DNA of 64,000 bases from Thermogemmata fonticola (GTDB lineage Bacteria > Planctomycetota > Planctomycetia > Gemmatales > Gemmataceae): the NCBI RefSeq assembly GCF_013694095.1, contig NZ_JACEFB010000004.1, positions 223,638 to 287,637 of the forward strand. Reading direction: 5' to 3'. This document shows positions 20,891 through 30,461 of the stretch, in pieces. The notes below the pieces were generated by a model. That model saw only the letters and a program-made list of their open reading frames with translations, was not told the origin of the DNA and did not search any database. Positions within the stretch are counted from its first letter, which is position 1. Every line of letters begins with the position of its first letter. Position numbers and translations under genes: made by a program.

Positions 20891-20931
20891 TGAGCTGCCT
20901 GCACCCTCAACGATTCCCCCACGGAGGTCTT

Positions 20932-21951
20932 ATGCGATTCCCCCTTTCGCTCACCGCTGACTTGACCGCCTACATGCTGCGGCAAAAACTCCGGCGACAG
21001 CGCCGCTTCCCTTTGGTCCTGATGCTCGAACCCCTCCACGCCTGCAACCTGACCTGTACCGGCTGCGGGCGGATCCGCGAATACGAATCCACCATCCGGG
21101 AAAAACTCAGTGTGGAACAATGCCTGGAATCTGTCGATGAGGCGGGAGCACCAATCGTCAGTATCTGTGGGGGGGAACCTTTGATTTATCCTCACATTGG
21201 GGAATTGGTGCGCGGCATCTTAAAACGCCGCAAACATATCTATCTATGCACTAATGGTGTCTATCTGGAGAAGAAATTGCATTTGTTCCGCCCCACATCC
21301 CGCTTCTTTTTCAACGTCCATTTGGACGGTTTGGAAGAGACGCACGACCGGTTGGTGGAACGGCCGGGGGTGTTCCGCGCAGCCATTGCGGGAATCCAGG
21401 CAGCCAAGCGTGCCGGCTTTCTGGTCTGCACCAACACGACGGTGTACCGGGAAACGGAAATCGCCGAGATCGACGCCTTGTTCGCCTATCTGACCGAGTT
21501 GGGAGTCGATGGCTTTCTGCTGTCACCGGCTTATGGCTACGCGGCGGTGCACCGGACCAATCCCCAAGGGGCCGCGGAGATTTTCCTCACCCGCGATGAG
21601 ATTCGGGCCAAGTTCCAGCAAGCCCAGCATCTGTTTCATAAATACAAACTCACCACCTCGCCTATTTATTGGGAATTCCTCCAGGGCAAACGTGAATTGA
21701 CGTGTGCCGCCTGGGCGAGTCCTACACGCAATGTCCGCGGTTGGAAGGGACCGTGTTATCTCATCACCGATGCCCATTATGATTCTTTCCAGGACCTTAT
21801 GGAGAATACACCGTGGGAGAATTATGGCTATGGTAAGGACCCGCGGTGCGAACATTGCCTGATGCATTCGGGGTATGAGACGGCGGCGGCTTTGGGAATG
21901 AACGCCCGCCTCCGGGACGGCTGGAAGATGTTGCTATGGCAATTGACCTGA
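20932..21951 (+). CDS. hpnH: Hopanoid biosynthesis radical SAM protein HpnH
   Basis: 339 residues. HpnH is a radical SAM enzyme that joins the 5'-deoxyadenosyl radical to diploptene, forming adenosylhopane. The cluster motif is CNLTCTGC near residues 37-44, followed by SICGGEPLIYPHIGELV, RRKHIYLCTNGVYL and FFNVHLDGLEETHD. The C-terminal part carries CAAWASPTRNVRGWKGPC and CEHCLMHSGYETAA, as in family members. The independent start is supported by CACGGAGGTCTT before the ATG and by the MRFPLSLTADLTAYMLRQKL N-terminus typical of HpnH, even though the upstream frame is open through the poly-C tract. It overlaps hpnG by 16 bases. Codon use from about 21170 to 21860 is AT-richer than in the cyclase. 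Confidence 0.94.
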   Translation: MRFPLSLTADLTAYMLRQKLRRQRRFPLVLMLEPLHACNLTCTGCGRIREYESTIREKLSVEQCLESVDEAGAPIVSICGGEPLIYPHIGELVRGILKRRKHIYLCTNGVYLEKKLHLFRPTSRFFFNVHLDGLEETHDRLVERPGVFRAAIAGIQAAKRAGFLVCTNTTVYRETEIAEIDALFAYLTELGVDGFLLSPAYGYAAVHRTNPQGAAEIFLTRDEIRAKFQQAQHLFHKYKLTTSPIYWEFLQGKRELTCAAWASPTRNVRGWKGPCYLITDAHYDSFQDLMENTPWENYGYGKDPRCEHCLMHSGYETAAALGMNARLRDGWKMLLWQLT

Positions 21952-22598
21952 GCGGGCCGGTGATCGTCATTTTCTGCGCGCTGGAACGGGAGGCTGACGT
22001 CCTCCGCCGCCGCCTGCGGCACTACCGGCAGGTGCAGATTCAGACAAGCGGCATGGGTTATGCGGCAGCCCGGCAGTGTGCCGAGAGACGGTTGCAGCGG
22101 GAGCCGCGCCCCCATCTGGTCGTGGCCGCCGGCTTTTGTGGTGCTCTGCGGCCCGACCTGCGTGCGGGCGATATTGTCTGCGATGCCGCCGTGCACACTG
22201 TGCCCCACGTCCTCAGCACGCCGGAGGAAAAACAGCTCTGGGCGAAGCAAACCGCAGCCCTGGCGGTGGACCTGGAATCGGCAGCGGTGACAGAGGCCTG
22301 CCAGCGCTTCGGCGTGCCCTGCCGCGTGATCCGTTCCGTCTCCGATACCTGCAAGCAGGCGATTCCCCGCGAACTGCTCGATTGCTGGGTGGAGCAACGG
22401 CTGCGGGTGCGCAAGTTCCTCCACTGCGTGTGGCGGCGCCCCGCCCTCCTCGGCGAGTTGGTCCGGCTGGGGTGGCAAAGCCGCCGGGCCGCTCAAACCC
22501 TGGCTGCCGCCGTCGAAGATTGCGTGAAACAATTCCTGATGCGGAAAGACAAGGAGCTTTCCACGTCCCACACGCCGACTGCCCTGAATCCCCGATGA
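21936..22598 (+). CDS. hpnG: Adenosylhopane nucleoside phosphorylase HpnG
   Basis: 220 residues of the purine nucleoside phosphorylase/MTA nucleosidase family. HpnG removes adenine from adenosylhopane to give ribosylhopane, the step after HpnH. Visible features are the N-terminal VIVIFCALEREADVLRRRL, QTSGMGYAAARQCAER, VVAAGFCGALRPDLRAGDIV, the active-site region AVDLESAAVTEACQRFGVPC and RVIRSVSDT. Its ATG lies inside the last codons of hpnH (16-base overlap), indicating translational coupling. It converges with leuS, whose stop lies 84 bases downstream. Confidence 0.9.
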   Translation: MAIDLSGPVIVIFCALEREADVLRRRLRHYRQVQIQTSGMGYAAARQCAERRLQREPRPHLVVAAGFCGALRPDLRAGDIVCDAAVHTVPHVLSTPEEKQLWAKQTAALAVDLESAAVTEACQRFGVPCRVIRSVSDTCKQAIPRELLDCWVEQRLRVRKFLHCVWRRPALLGELVRLGWQSRRAAQTLAAAVEDCVKQFLMRKDKELSTSHTPTALNPR

Positions 22599-22618
22599 GC
22601 CTGCTCCGAACCCCCGAA

Positions 22619-22661
22619 GATGCCTGAGCGATCCTCGCGAGGATGCCTGGGCGATCCTCGC
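22619..22661. repeat. 23-base tandem duplication between hpnG and leuS, with palindrome
   Basis: Two copies of GATGCCTGRGCGATCCTCGC start at 22619 and 22642. The junction forms the perfect palindrome ATCCTCGCGAGGAT (22631-22644). Placed between convergent genes, it may serve as a bidirectional terminator, though no T tract is present. Confidence 0.6.
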
Positions 22662-22681
22662 CTGGGCGGTCCGGAACCGTC

Positions 22682-25489
22682 CTAGGCCACGACGATGTTG
22701 ACGAGCCGACCGGGGACGACTTTGACCATCTTGACCGTCTTACCGGCTATGTGGGATTGGACTTGGGGATCGGCCAGGGCCGCGGCTTGAACGGCGGCCT
22801 CGTCGCTGTCGGCGGCCACGCGCAGGCGGGAACGCACCTTGCCGTTGATCTGGATCGGGATTTCGATCTCCTCTTCGCGGAGCAATTCGGGATCGTAAGT
22901 CGGCCAGGGTTCATACGCCAGGGACTGGGCATGGCCCAGGATGCGCCACAGTTCCTCGGCGATGTGGGGGGCGTAGGGCGAGAGCAACAGGACGAAGGTT
23001 TGCAACACCTGCCGCGGCCGGACGCTGAGCCGGGTCAGGTGATTGACGAACTCCATCATGGCAGCGATGGCCGTGTTGAACCGCAGGGCTTCGGTGTCCT
23101 CGGTCACTTTGCGGATGGTGCGGTGGAGGAGGCGGAGGGTCTCCCGATCCGGGGGGACATCCTGGACGGCAGGATGCAGCACGGCTTGCTCGGCCGCTTC
23201 ATCGACGATCAAGCGCCAGACACGACAGAGGAAGCGATAGACCCCTTCCACGCCGCGGGTGTTCCAGGGTTTGACCGCCTCCAGCGGCCCCATGAACATT
23301 TCGTAGAGGCGCAGGCTGTCGGCGCCGTACTCCCGGACGATGTCATCGGGGTTGATGACGTTGCCGCGGCTCTTGGACATTTTGTCCGCCCGCCCGGTGA
23401 GTTCCAGGTCCGTCCCCTTGAGGAACATCTTTCCTTTGCGTTTTTCGACCATTTCCTCCGGCAGTGTCAGCCATTTGCCATCGACCCCGGCGACTTTGAG
23501 GACGTAGCTCGCCTCCGCGCCGCCGTCGTCCTTGCCTTCGCGCAGAACGGCCCGGATGCCCATCGCTTCCAGCTTTGGGCGGTAGCGTTCATAGTCCGCC
23601 GGGGTGATGTGGTATTCGTATTCCCCCAGGATCATGCCCTGATTGACGAGGCGCTGGAATGGTTCCGGGCAGGGGACGTAGCCGCGGTCGTAGAGGACCT
23701 TGTGCCAGAAGCGGGCATAGAGCAGGTGCAGTACGGCATGTTCCGCGCCGCCGACGTAGAGGTCCACCGGCAGCCAGTAGCGGAGTTTGTCCGGATCGGC
23801 GAACTGCTCATCATTGTGGGGGTCGATGTAGCGGAGGTAGTACCAGCAGGAGCCGGCCCATTGGGGCATGGTGTTGGTTTCGCGGCGGTATTTTTTGCCG
23901 TTACGGAGGACTTCGACCCAATCTTTGGCTTTGGCCAGGGGTCCTTCCGGGGAGCCGGTGGGGCGGAAGTCTTCCAGCTCGGGGGGTAGGAGGGGCAGCT
24001 CGCTGGGGGAAAGCGGCAGGACTTCGCCATCTTCGCCGTGGAGGATGGGGAAGGGTTCGCCCCAGTAGCGCTGGCGGCTGAAAAGCCAGTCACGCAGCTT
24101 GTACTGTACGCGCCGCTGACCCAGCCCCTGAGCTTGCAGCCATTCGATCATCCGCTCCTTGGCCTGGGGCGTGGGCAAGCCGTTGAGGAAGTCCGAATGG
24201 ATGGAAATGCCATCCCCCACGAAGGCGGCGGTAAAGTGCTCCAGGGTACTGCCGGTCTGCTGGAGCCATTCGGGCGGCGGCTGCACGACCGGGACGATCG
24301 GCAAGCCATACTGGCGAGCAAAGGCATAGTCCCGTTCGTCGTGGGCCGGCACAGCCATGATGGCGCCGGTGCCATAGCTGGCGAGTACGTAATCCGCGAT
24401 CCAGATCGGGATTTTCTGGCCGTTGACCGGGTTGATGGCGTAGGCGCCGGTGAAGACGCCTGTTTTTTCCTTGGCGATTTCCGTGCGTTCCAGATCGCTT
24501 TTGCGGGCGGCCTGGGCTTGATAGGCTTCCACGGCGGCGCGCTGCGACTCCGTCGTCAGTTGTCCTACGAGGGGATGTTCCGGGGCCAGGACCATGTAGG
24601 TGGCGCCGAAGAGCGTATCCGGCCGGGTGGTGAAAACGGTAATGCGGACATCGGAGCCGGCGACGCGGAAGTGCACCTCGGCGCCTTCGCTGCGGCCGAT
24701 CCAGTTCCGCTGCATCTGCTTGATCGATTCCGGCCAGTCCACCAGCTCTAGGTCTTCGAGCAGCCGCTCGGCATAGGCAGTGATGCGGAGGAGCCACTGC
24801 CGCAGGGGTCGGCGTTCCACCGGGTAGCCGCCGCGCTCGCTCTTACCGTCGATGACTTCCTCGTTGGCCAGGACGGTCCCCAGGGCCGGGCACCAATTCA
24901 CCGGCACCTCGGCCTGATAGGCCAGGCGGTGGGCATCCTGGTAGCGGCGGATCGCCTGCGGTCCCTGGGCTTGGACTTCCGGGGGAATGGGCAGCTCGGC
25001 AATCGGCCGGCCTTTGCGCGCCACGGGATCGTACCAGGTGTCGTAGATCAGCAGGAAGATCCATTGCGTCCATTTGAAGTAGCGGGGGTCGGTCGTGTCG
25101 ATCTCCCGGTCCCAATCGTAGCTGAAGCCGAGGGACTGAATCTGGCGGCGGAAGGTAGCGATGTTTTGCTGGGTGGTGATACGGGGATGGACATTTTTCT
25201 CGATGGCATATTGCTCCGCGGGCAGGCCGTAGGCATCCCAACCCATGGGGTGAAGGACGTGGTAGCCCCGCATGCGCTTGTAACGGGCCAGGATGTCGGT
25301 GGCGGTGTAACCCTCCGGATGGCCGACGTGCAAGCCCGCCCCGCTGGGGTAGGGGAACATGTCTAGCACGTAGTATTTGGGCTTGCCCTGGACGCTTGGT
25401 TCGTTCGGCTCGGGTGTCCGAAACGTCTTTTCCCGCAGCCAGTATTCCTGCCAGCGGCGCTCGATCACCGCGGGATGATAAGTCGGCAT
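22682..25489 (-). CDS. leuS: Leucine--tRNA ligase
   Basis: 935 residues, class I aminoacyl-tRNA synthetase charging tRNA-Leu. The HIGH signature appears as [16 protein letters not shown] (about residues 50-65). The editing domain follows ([40 protein letters not shown]). The KMSKS loop is [14 protein letters not shown] near residue 705, and the C-terminal anticodon-binding part ends with [12 protein letters not shown] zinc-type cluster is not obvious. It ends at TAG (22682-22684). Upstream is the repeat-rich gap that separates it from the MFS gene on the same strand. Confidence 0.96.
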   Translation of the reverse strand: MPTYHPAVIERRWQEYWLREKTFRTPEPNEPSVQGKPKYYVLDMFPYPSGAGLHVGHPEGYTATDILARYKRMRGYHVLHPMGWDAYGLPAEQYAIEKNVHPRITTQQNIATFRRQIQSLGFSYDWDREIDTTDPRYFKWTQWIFLLIYDTWYDPVARKGRPIAELPIPPEVQAQGPQAIRRYQDAHRLAYQAEVPVNWCPALGTVLANEEVIDGKSERGGYPVERRPLRQWLLRITAYAERLLEDLELVDWPESIKQMQRNWIGRSEGAEVHFRVAGSDVRITVFTTRPDTLFGATYMVLAPEHPLVGQLTTESQRAAVEAYQAQAARKSDLERTEIAKEKTGVFTGAYAINPVNGQKIPIWIADYVLASYGTGAIMAVPAHDERDYAFARQYGLPIVPVVQPPPEWLQQTGSTLEHFTAAFVGDGISIHSDFLNGLPTPQAKERMIEWLQAQGLGQRRVQYKLRDWLFSRQRYWGEPFPILHGEDGEVLPLSPSELPLLPPELEDFRPTGSPEGPLAKAKDWVEVLRNGKKYRRETNTMPQWAGSCWYYLRYIDPHNDEQFADPDKLRYWLPVDLYVGGAEHAVLHLLYARFWHKVLYDRGYVPCPEPFQRLVNQGMILGEYEYHITPADYERYRPKLEAMGIRAVLREGKDDGGAEASYVLKVAGVDGKWLTLPEEMVEKRKGKMFLKGTDLELTGRADKMSKSRGNVINPDDIVREYGADSLRLYEMFMGPLEAVKPWNTRGVEGVYRFLCRVWRLIVDEAAEQAVLHPAVQDVPPDRETLRLLHRTIRKVTEDTEALRFNTAIAAMMEFVNHLTRLSVRPRQVLQTFVLLLSPYAPHIAEELWRILGHAQSLAYEPWPTYDPELLREEEIEIPIQINGKVRSRLRVAADSDEAAVQAAALADPQVQSHIAGKTVKMVKVVPGRLVNIVVA

Positions 25490-25505
25490 AGTACGCCCAC
25501 CTCAG

Positions 25506-25640
25506 GCCATTCCCATCCCATCGCTCTGGCTTGGGCCATTGCCATCCAACCGTATGGCTCAAGCCATACTGTATGGGTCAAGCGATTCCCATCCCATCGC
25601 TCTAGTTCAAGCCATTCCCATCCAATCGCATGTGAATTGG
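25506..25640. repeat. Degenerate ~29-base minisatellite upstream of leuS
   Basis: About five imperfect units like GCCATTCCCATCCCATCGCT, starting at 25506, 25535, 25563 (shortened to 19 bases), 25582 and 25611. The array begins 17 bases upstream of the leuS start, so it occupies the leader or promoter region of leuS. Confidence 0.75.
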
Positions 25641-25764
25641 CTTATGCCGAGGGGGAAAGGGTGGCTAGCGCGGCCCGGCACACCCAGGCGAACGGAACGA
25701 GCGAAGGGCAGGACCTAGGGGACAGGGGCAGGCGGTCCGGCTGGCCTACCTGCTGCTCTCCCGC

Positions 25765-25890
25765 GGTCAGGGCGGCGCGTCCCCCGGCTGGAGGCCCGCT
25801 TCGGCTGGTCAGGGCGGCGCATCCCCCGGCTGGAGGCCCGCTTCGGCCGGTCAGGGCGGCGCGTCCCCCGGCCAGAGGCCCGCTTCGGCC
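25765..25890. repeat. Three tandem 42-base repeats at the 3' end of the MFS gene
   Basis: Three copies, each 42 bases, start at 25765, 25807 and 25849, beginning GGTCAGGGCGGCGCGTCCCC. Each copy has a TGA on the minus strand at its second to fourth... bases 25851-25853 in the copy nearest the gene, which is the MFS stop codon. The other two copies lie downstream of the stop, so the C-terminal codons have been duplicated twice. Confidence 0.9.
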
Positions 25891-27401
25891 CGCTGCGTAT
25901 CCGCGTCCAGATAGTGCCGGCCCCATAGCCACAGGCCGCCGCTGACCGGAATCAGAAACGCCACGAGCAGAAACGCCGTTTGCAGGCTGGACAGGTCCGC
26001 AATCACCCCGATGATCAGCGGCGAGATGGCATCGCCGAAGGCGTGGATCACGAAGATGTTGATGGCAAAGGCCGTCGCGCGGATGGGGCTGCGGGCGACA
26101 TTGGCCAGGATCGCATTCGCCGGGCCGGTGTTGAAAAAGAGGAAGAAGACCGCGATGAAGAAGAAGACCCATCCCCACGGCAGCGGGGTGTAGAGCAAAG
26201 CGACGAAGGCGGGAAAGCCCACAATCATCCCCCCACCGGCGACCCAGAAGTACGCGCCTTTGACGCCACGATTGCGGAGATAGTCCCCGGCCAAGCCGCC
26301 AGCGAGCGTGGCGATCAGCCCTCCGACGACGACCAGGCCGCCGATGTACAGGCCGATCAGGCCGTTGGTCCAGGAACCGGGGGCGGTGGCGGTGTCGAAG
26401 ATCCAGGTGCTGTAGAGCAGGTATTCCTGCGGCGTCAGCTTCTCCTGCAAGAGCTGGCGCAATTCGGCGGCTTGCCACGATTGTCCCACGGGCAGTTGGG
26501 CCAGGCGCTCTCGCACGGCTGCAGGAACGATTTCCGTGCCGTCAGCGGTCCGCAGCGCGGCCAGTTTATCTAGGACTTCCGGCGTGATGGTGAAGCGGGC
26601 TTCCCGCTCGAACAGGTACAATTGCATCACCGTGGCCACGCCGCCGAGCACAAAGGTGGAGACCGTCATACCCGCGGAGCAGAGCACGAAGGAACGGATG
26701 CGCCCCAGTTCCCGCAGAACATCCCAGTAGGAATGGGAGGATGCCGGTTCCTGCGCCGGGGCTTCCGGGGTGGAGGGCCGCGGGGGTTCCTTCATGAAAA
26801 AGCACAGGATGCCCAGGAGGATTCCGGGCAAGACCACCACCAGAAAGGCCCAGCGCCAGCCGGCGACTTCCGCGACTTGTGCTCCGATGACGAATCCCAA
26901 AGCACTGCCCACCGGAATGGCCATGTAAAACCAGGCGAGAATCTGGCCGCGGCGCTCCACGGGATAAAGGTCCGAGAGCATGGCCGGGGCGACGGGTCCA
27001 TAGGCGGCTTCTCCGATACCGACGAGGCAGCGGGTGGCCAGGAGCATGGCGTAACCCACCGCCAGGCCGCTTCCTCCCGTGGCCAGACTCCAGACGATGA
27101 CCGCCCCGCCGACGATGCCCCAGCGCGACCAGCGGTCCCCCAGCCGGCCAAACAGCGGGGAAAAGAGCATGTAGGCGGCCATGAAGGCGGTGGTCAACGC
27201 CCCCAGCTTCGTCTGCGCCCACGGATCATCCGGGCGGAGCATCGTGGGGTCCAAGCGGATCTTTGGCAGCGTCGCCGAGAGGACCTGGCGGTCGATGTAA
27301 TTGAACAGATTGATCGCCAGGAGCAGGGCCAAAGCCCAGCCTGCACCCGCCACCGCGTGCGACGGGCTGGCGGCCGGGGAAATGCTGTCCTCCCGTTTCA
27401 T
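25851..27401 (-). CDS. MFS transporter, spinster-like
   Basis: 516 residues with about twelve hydrophobic segments. The first helix region is ALLLAINLFNYIDRQVLSAT, followed by the MFS motif-A variant LFGRLGDRWSRWG and the conserved GIGEAAYGPVAPAMLSDLYP. This matches the spinster/hexuronate-type branch. An extended hydrophilic segment of about 80 residues (about 270-350, LDKLAALRTADGTEIVPAAV, LLQEKLTPQEYLLY) interrupts the region after the central helices, longer than usual for the family. The substrate is unknown; sphingolipid-like lipids and organic anions are known for relatives. Tandem-repeat arrays flank both ends of the gene. Confidence 0.86.
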   Translation of the reverse strand: MKREDSISPAASPSHAVAGAGWALALLLAINLFNYIDRQVLSATLPKIRLDPTMLRPDDPWAQTKLGALTTAFMAAYMLFSPLFGRLGDRWSRWGIVGGAVIVWSLATGGSGLAVGYAMLLATRCLVGIGEAAYGPVAPAMLSDLYPVERRGQILAWFYMAIPVGSALGFVIGAQVAEVAGWRWAFLVVVLPGILLGILCFFMKEPPRPSTPEAPAQEPASSHSYWDVLRELGRIRSFVLCSAGMTVSTFVLGGVATVMQLYLFEREARFTITPEVLDKLAALRTADGTEIVPAAVRERLAQLPVGQSWQAAELRQLLQEKLTPQEYLLYSTWIFDTATAPGSWTNGLIGLYIGGLVVVGGLIATLAGGLAGDYLRNRGVKGAYFWVAGGGMIVGFPAFVALLYTPLPWGWVFFFIAVFFLFFNTGPANAILANVARSPIRATAFAINIFVIHAFGDAISPLIIGVIADLSSLQTAFLLVAFLIPVSGGLWLWGRHYLDADTQRAEAGLWPGDAPP

Positions 27402-27421
27402 GCTGCCTCTCCGCTTGACTA

Positions 27422-27480
27422 CTATGTTCTTTCCGCTGGGTTGCTACCTTCTTTCCGCTTGGCCGCTACGTTCTGTTTTG
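27422..27480. repeat. 22-base tandem repeat upstream of the MFS gene
   Basis: Units starting CTATGTTCTTTCCGCTGGGT at 27422, CTACCTTCTTTCCGCTTGGC at 27444 and a partial third at 27466. They lie 21 bases upstream of the MFS ATG (which reads leftward), so they occupy its leader or promoter. Confidence 0.7.
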
Positions 27481-27507
27481 GCACGGCGTTGCCCACCCTA
27501 GCCCGGC

Positions 27508-27616
27508 GGATGTTTCCTTGCGGATGCTGCCCCGTGGATGTTTCCTTGCGGATGCTGCCCCGTGGATGTTTCCTTGCGGATGCTGCCCCGTGGATGTTTC
27601 CTTGCGGATGCTGCCC
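27508..27616. repeat. 28-base tandem repeat, about 3.9 copies
   Basis: Copies of a unit starting GGATGTTTCCTTGCGGATGC begin at 27508, 27536, 27564 and 27592, essentially identical. The unit has an internal near-repeat (GGATGTTTCC / GGATGCTGCC). Copies are directly adjacent, with no spacers. Confidence 0.92.
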
Positions 27617-27864
27617 GATAGACGGAGAGCGCCGCGCCTGGAGAACGCCAAGGTGCGGAAGATGCCACGATGACTGACACGATAACGGTTCCCTCCGTTC
27701 ATGTCGAGGGGGGATGAAATCGCCCTGACGGCCGGGGGGTGGCGAGGGCGGAGGCGGAAGAAGGGAGTGGTAGGCCGGACCTGGCGAAGCGGAAACCTCA
27801 ACGGGAAAGCGAGGCGCCAGGGCGGATGGGGCGCGCACGAAAGGGAAGAGGTGTCCGCTTCTGG

Positions 27865-29403
27865 TTAGCGGGTCCAGAGGCGGCGGTCCAAGGCGCGGTA
27901 GGCGATGGCTTCGGCGACATGTTCGGCGCGGATCGGCTCCGCTTCTTGCAGATCGGCGATCGTGCGGGCGACCCGGAGGATGCGGTCGTGGGCGCGGGCG
28001 GAAAGTCCCAGGGTTTCGACCGCATGCTTGAGGACGGCCTGGCCGTGGGAGTCGAGGCGGCAATACTGGCGGATTTGCCGAGGGGTCATCCGGCCGTTGA
28101 GCAGCCCCGCGCCGGGTCCGAAACGGCGGGCTTGCACGGTGCGGGCGACTTCCACCAGGCGGCGGAGAGCGGCGCTGCTGGTCCCCTCGGCACTGCCCGC
28201 AAGGTCTTCATACGGCACGGGAGGAACCTCGATGTGCAAGTCGATGCGATCGAGTAAGGGGCCGGAAATCCGTCCCAGGTACTTGTCGATGGCCAGGGGG
28301 GAACATTTGCAGGGGCGCTTCGGATCGCCGAGGTAGCCGCAGGGGCAGGGATTCATGGCGGCGACCAGGATGAAATTGGCGGGGAAAGTGGCAGCATGGG
28401 CAGCGCGGCTGATCGTGACGCGCCCTTCTTCCAGCGGCTGGCGAAGGGCTTCGAGACTGCGGCGGTGGAACTCCGGCAACTCATCCAAAAACAGCACGCC
28501 GTGATGGGCCAGGGAGATTTCCCCCGGTTGGGGCAGGGTTCCGCCGCCGACCATGCCGGCATCGCTGATGGTATGATGGGGACTGCGGAAAGGACGGGTG
28601 CTGAGCAAGGCCTGGCCGCCGGGCAAACAGCCGCAGGCCGAATAGATGCGGGTCGTCTCCAGGCTCTCCTCCGGCGTCAACGGCGGCAGAATCGTGGGCA
28701 GGCGGCGGGCGAGCATGGTCTTACCGCTGCCGGGACTGCCCAGCATCAGGACATTGTGCCCCCCAGCCGCCGCGATCACCAGAGCACGCTTGGCAAACTC
28801 CTGCCCTTTGACATCTGCGAAGTCCACGTCATAGCGATTGAGGGAGCCTGCGATCTCCTCCACCGGCGGGGCGACGGGTTCGAGGCGGATACGTCTGTTG
28901 AGCAGACCCACGGCCTCAGCGAGCGAGCGGACGCCGAAGACCTCCAGATCGCGGACCACCGCGGCTTCCCGGCCGTTGCTCTGCGGGACAATCAAACGGC
29001 GTAAACCCCGCTGCCGTGCTTCCATCGCCATCGACAGGACACCGGCGACAGGCCGCACGTTGCCATCCAAGGCCAGCTCCCCGACGGCTGCGCTTCCTTC
29101 GAGGTCCTCTGGACGGACCTGGCCCGTCGCCACGAGGATGCCCAGCGCAATGGGCAGATCAAAAGCCCCGGCATCCTTGCGCAGCTCGGCGGGAGCCAGA
29201 TTGATGATCGTCCGCCCCGTCGGCAGGTAATACCCCAGATTGACCAGGGCACGCTCGATGCGATGGACGCTTTCGCGAACAGTCAATTCCGGCAGGCCGA
29301 CCAGCACCGTCTTCTGGACCTGGGCCGGCGCGGTATCCACTTCCACATCGACAGGAACAGCGTCGATGCCGAGCAAAGCGAAGGTGCGCAAGCGAGCCAG
29401 CAT
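27865..29403 (-). CDS. comM: ComM/YifB family Mg-chelatase-like AAA+ ATPase
   Basis: 512 residues from the ATG giving MLARLRTFALLGIDAVPVDV, preceded by ATCAGGAGAAGGGA; the open frame extends 79 codons further upstream without family similarity. The N-terminal S5-like domain has VLVGLPELTVRESVHRIERA and TGRTIINLAPAELRKDAGAF. The AAA+ core carries Walker A MLGSPGSGKTMLA, VLFLDELPEFHRRSLEALRQ and the Cys cluster MNPCPCGYLGDPKRPCKC. In naturally competent bacteria ComM is a hexameric helicase that drives branch migration in transformation recombination; in others its role is less clear. No competence genes are adjacent. Confidence 0.93.
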   Translation of the reverse strand: MLARLRTFALLGIDAVPVDVEVDTAPAQVQKTVLVGLPELTVRESVHRIERALVNLGYYLPTGRTIINLAPAELRKDAGAFDLPIALGILVATGQVRPEDLEGSAAVGELALDGNVRPVAGVLSMAMEARQRGLRRLIVPQSNGREAAVVRDLEVFGVRSLAEAVGLLNRRIRLEPVAPPVEEIAGSLNRYDVDFADVKGQEFAKRALVIAAAGGHNVLMLGSPGSGKTMLARRLPTILPPLTPEESLETTRIYSACGCLPGGQALLSTRPFRSPHHTISDAGMVGGGTLPQPGEISLAHHGVLFLDELPEFHRRSLEALRQPLEEGRVTISRAAHAATFPANFILVAAMNPCPCGYLGDPKRPCKCSPLAIDKYLGRISGPLLDRIDLHIEVPPVPYEDLAGSAEGTSSAALRRLVEVARTVQARRFGPGAGLLNGRMTPRQIRQYCRLDSHGQAVLKHAVETLGLSARAHDRILRVARTIADLQEAEPIRAEHVAEAIAYRALDRRLWTR

Positions 29404-29581
29404 TCCCTTCTCCTGATCCTTTCCGGCCGGCGTAGCGATGGCATCCTCGGCTGCTCCTGCCCCCCGCTTCCCCGGTTGTCCTGGTCCTGTCACAGCGGGA
29501 GGCGGACGTTCCCCCAACAGTTCGGATGATCCGCACCCCCTAAGAAACCCCAGGGGAGGAACCAGGGCCGGCCCAGGCGGA

Positions 29582-30325
29582 TCACTTGAGCTTGAGCCGT
29601 TCCGGCGGCCGATACTCCACAAACAGGCGGCGGAGAGCAAAGCGCAAGCAGGGCACGAAAATCCCCAGCGAGATGAAGGCGATCAGGAAGATGAAGGCCC
29701 CCGGAGCGATGTAGAAACGCTTGCGCCCGGCGGCGTCCACTTCATCCATTTCCAGAAAAGTGCCTTCCAGCCAACTACGCATGTTGGTCGCCGTGATGTA
29801 GTTGAGCACAATCAAACCGATGCAGACCAGGACCGCAATGATGCCCGGCGCGAGATGCATCGCCCATTCGGAAAAAGTGGGGGCGTAGACTTTGCGTGTG
29901 TCGGCCTTGACGCGCGTGCGGTTGTTGAACCCGCAATGGATGCAGACGATCGCATCGGGGGGAACCAGCTCCATCGCGCAGTGCGGGCAGCGCGGCACAT
30001 CCTTTTCTTCTACGACTCCGACCTGGGCCACGCCTTCGTCGTCATCGTCGAAGGGCCGCTTGGGGCGAGGGGCGGACTCCGGTGCGGTCGCAGGGGTAGA
30101 AGCCGCCGGTGAGGCGGGGCGGGCCGCTGCCGAAGGACGAGATGCTGCCGGAGCCGCGGGACGAGGCGACGCTTGGCCTTGGCTCGCTTCCGCGCTGGCT
30201 CCTCTTGCCGGTACCGCAAACACTTGCTGGCATTTGCTGCACTTGATCCGCTTGCCGGCCACATTCTCCGGCACCCGTAAAGCGGTCTGGCAATGCGGAC
30301 AGCGGGTGACAATACCTCCAGCCAT
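29582..30325 (-). CDS. Zinc-ribbon membrane protein, hypothetical
   Basis: 247 residues. An MJ0042-like zinc ribbon opens the protein (TRCPHCQTALRVPENVAGK then IKCSKCQQVF). An Ala/Pro/Ser-rich linker (about residues 45-105) leads to a second ribbon, RCPHCAMELVPPD followed by CIHCGFN. Two hydrophobic segments follow (LAPGIIAVLVCIGLIVLNYI and FIFLIAFISLGIFVPCL). This layout is common in Planctomycetes and of unknown role. The start has TAGGGAAGGTAGC before the ATG. It is divergent from the glycosyltransferase gene, with an inverted repeat between them. Confidence 0.8.
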   Translation of the reverse strand: MAGGIVTRCPHCQTALRVPENVAGKRIKCSKCQQVFAVPARGASAEASQGQASPRPAAPAASRPSAAARPASPAASTPATAPESAPRPKRPFDDDDEGVAQVGVVEEKDVPRCPHCAMELVPPDAIVCIHCGFNNRTRVKADTRKVYAPTFSEWAMHLAPGIIAVLVCIGLIVLNYITATNMRSWLEGTFLEMDEVDAAGRKRFYIAPGAFIFLIAFISLGIFVPCLRFALRRLFVEYRPPERLKLK

Positions 30326-30365
30326 GTGCTACCTTCCCTATAGATGAATGACGCCAAGGAATGCC

Positions 30366-30408
30366 GTCCCAGGGATCGATAGTAAATCCGATGATCCCGC
30401 CCTGGGAC
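30366..30408. promoter_or_regulatory. Inverted repeat in the zinc-ribbon/glycosyltransferase divergent region
   Basis: Perfect 9-base arms GTCCCAGGG (30366-30374) and CCCTGGGAC (30400-30408), with a further GGGATC/GATCCC pair inside (30372-30377 and 30393-30398). The position between divergent starts suggests an operator or cruciform. No bound regulator is known. Confidence 0.5.
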
Positions 30409-30461
30409 TCTGCATTCCAGAATACTACCTGACCCCTACTTTACACAAGAAGCCGCTTCCT

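Larger units (their letters stand above)
27402..27864. other. 463-base gap between MFS gene and comM holding two repeat arrays
   Basis: Apart from the 22-base and 28-base arrays, the remainder (27617-27864) shows no supported gene. Frames through the arrays give repetitive peptides and are not considered genes. Confidence 0.6.

Noticed and set aside
27508-27616. CRISPR-like array of 28-base direct repeats
   Set aside because: The copies are directly adjacent with no unique spacers and no cas genes nearby, so it is a minisatellite.
27865-29640. An N-terminal extension of comM starting at 29640
   Set aside because: The extension overlaps the zinc-ribbon gene, is low complexity, and the ATG at 29403 has a good Shine-Dalgarno and the family start.
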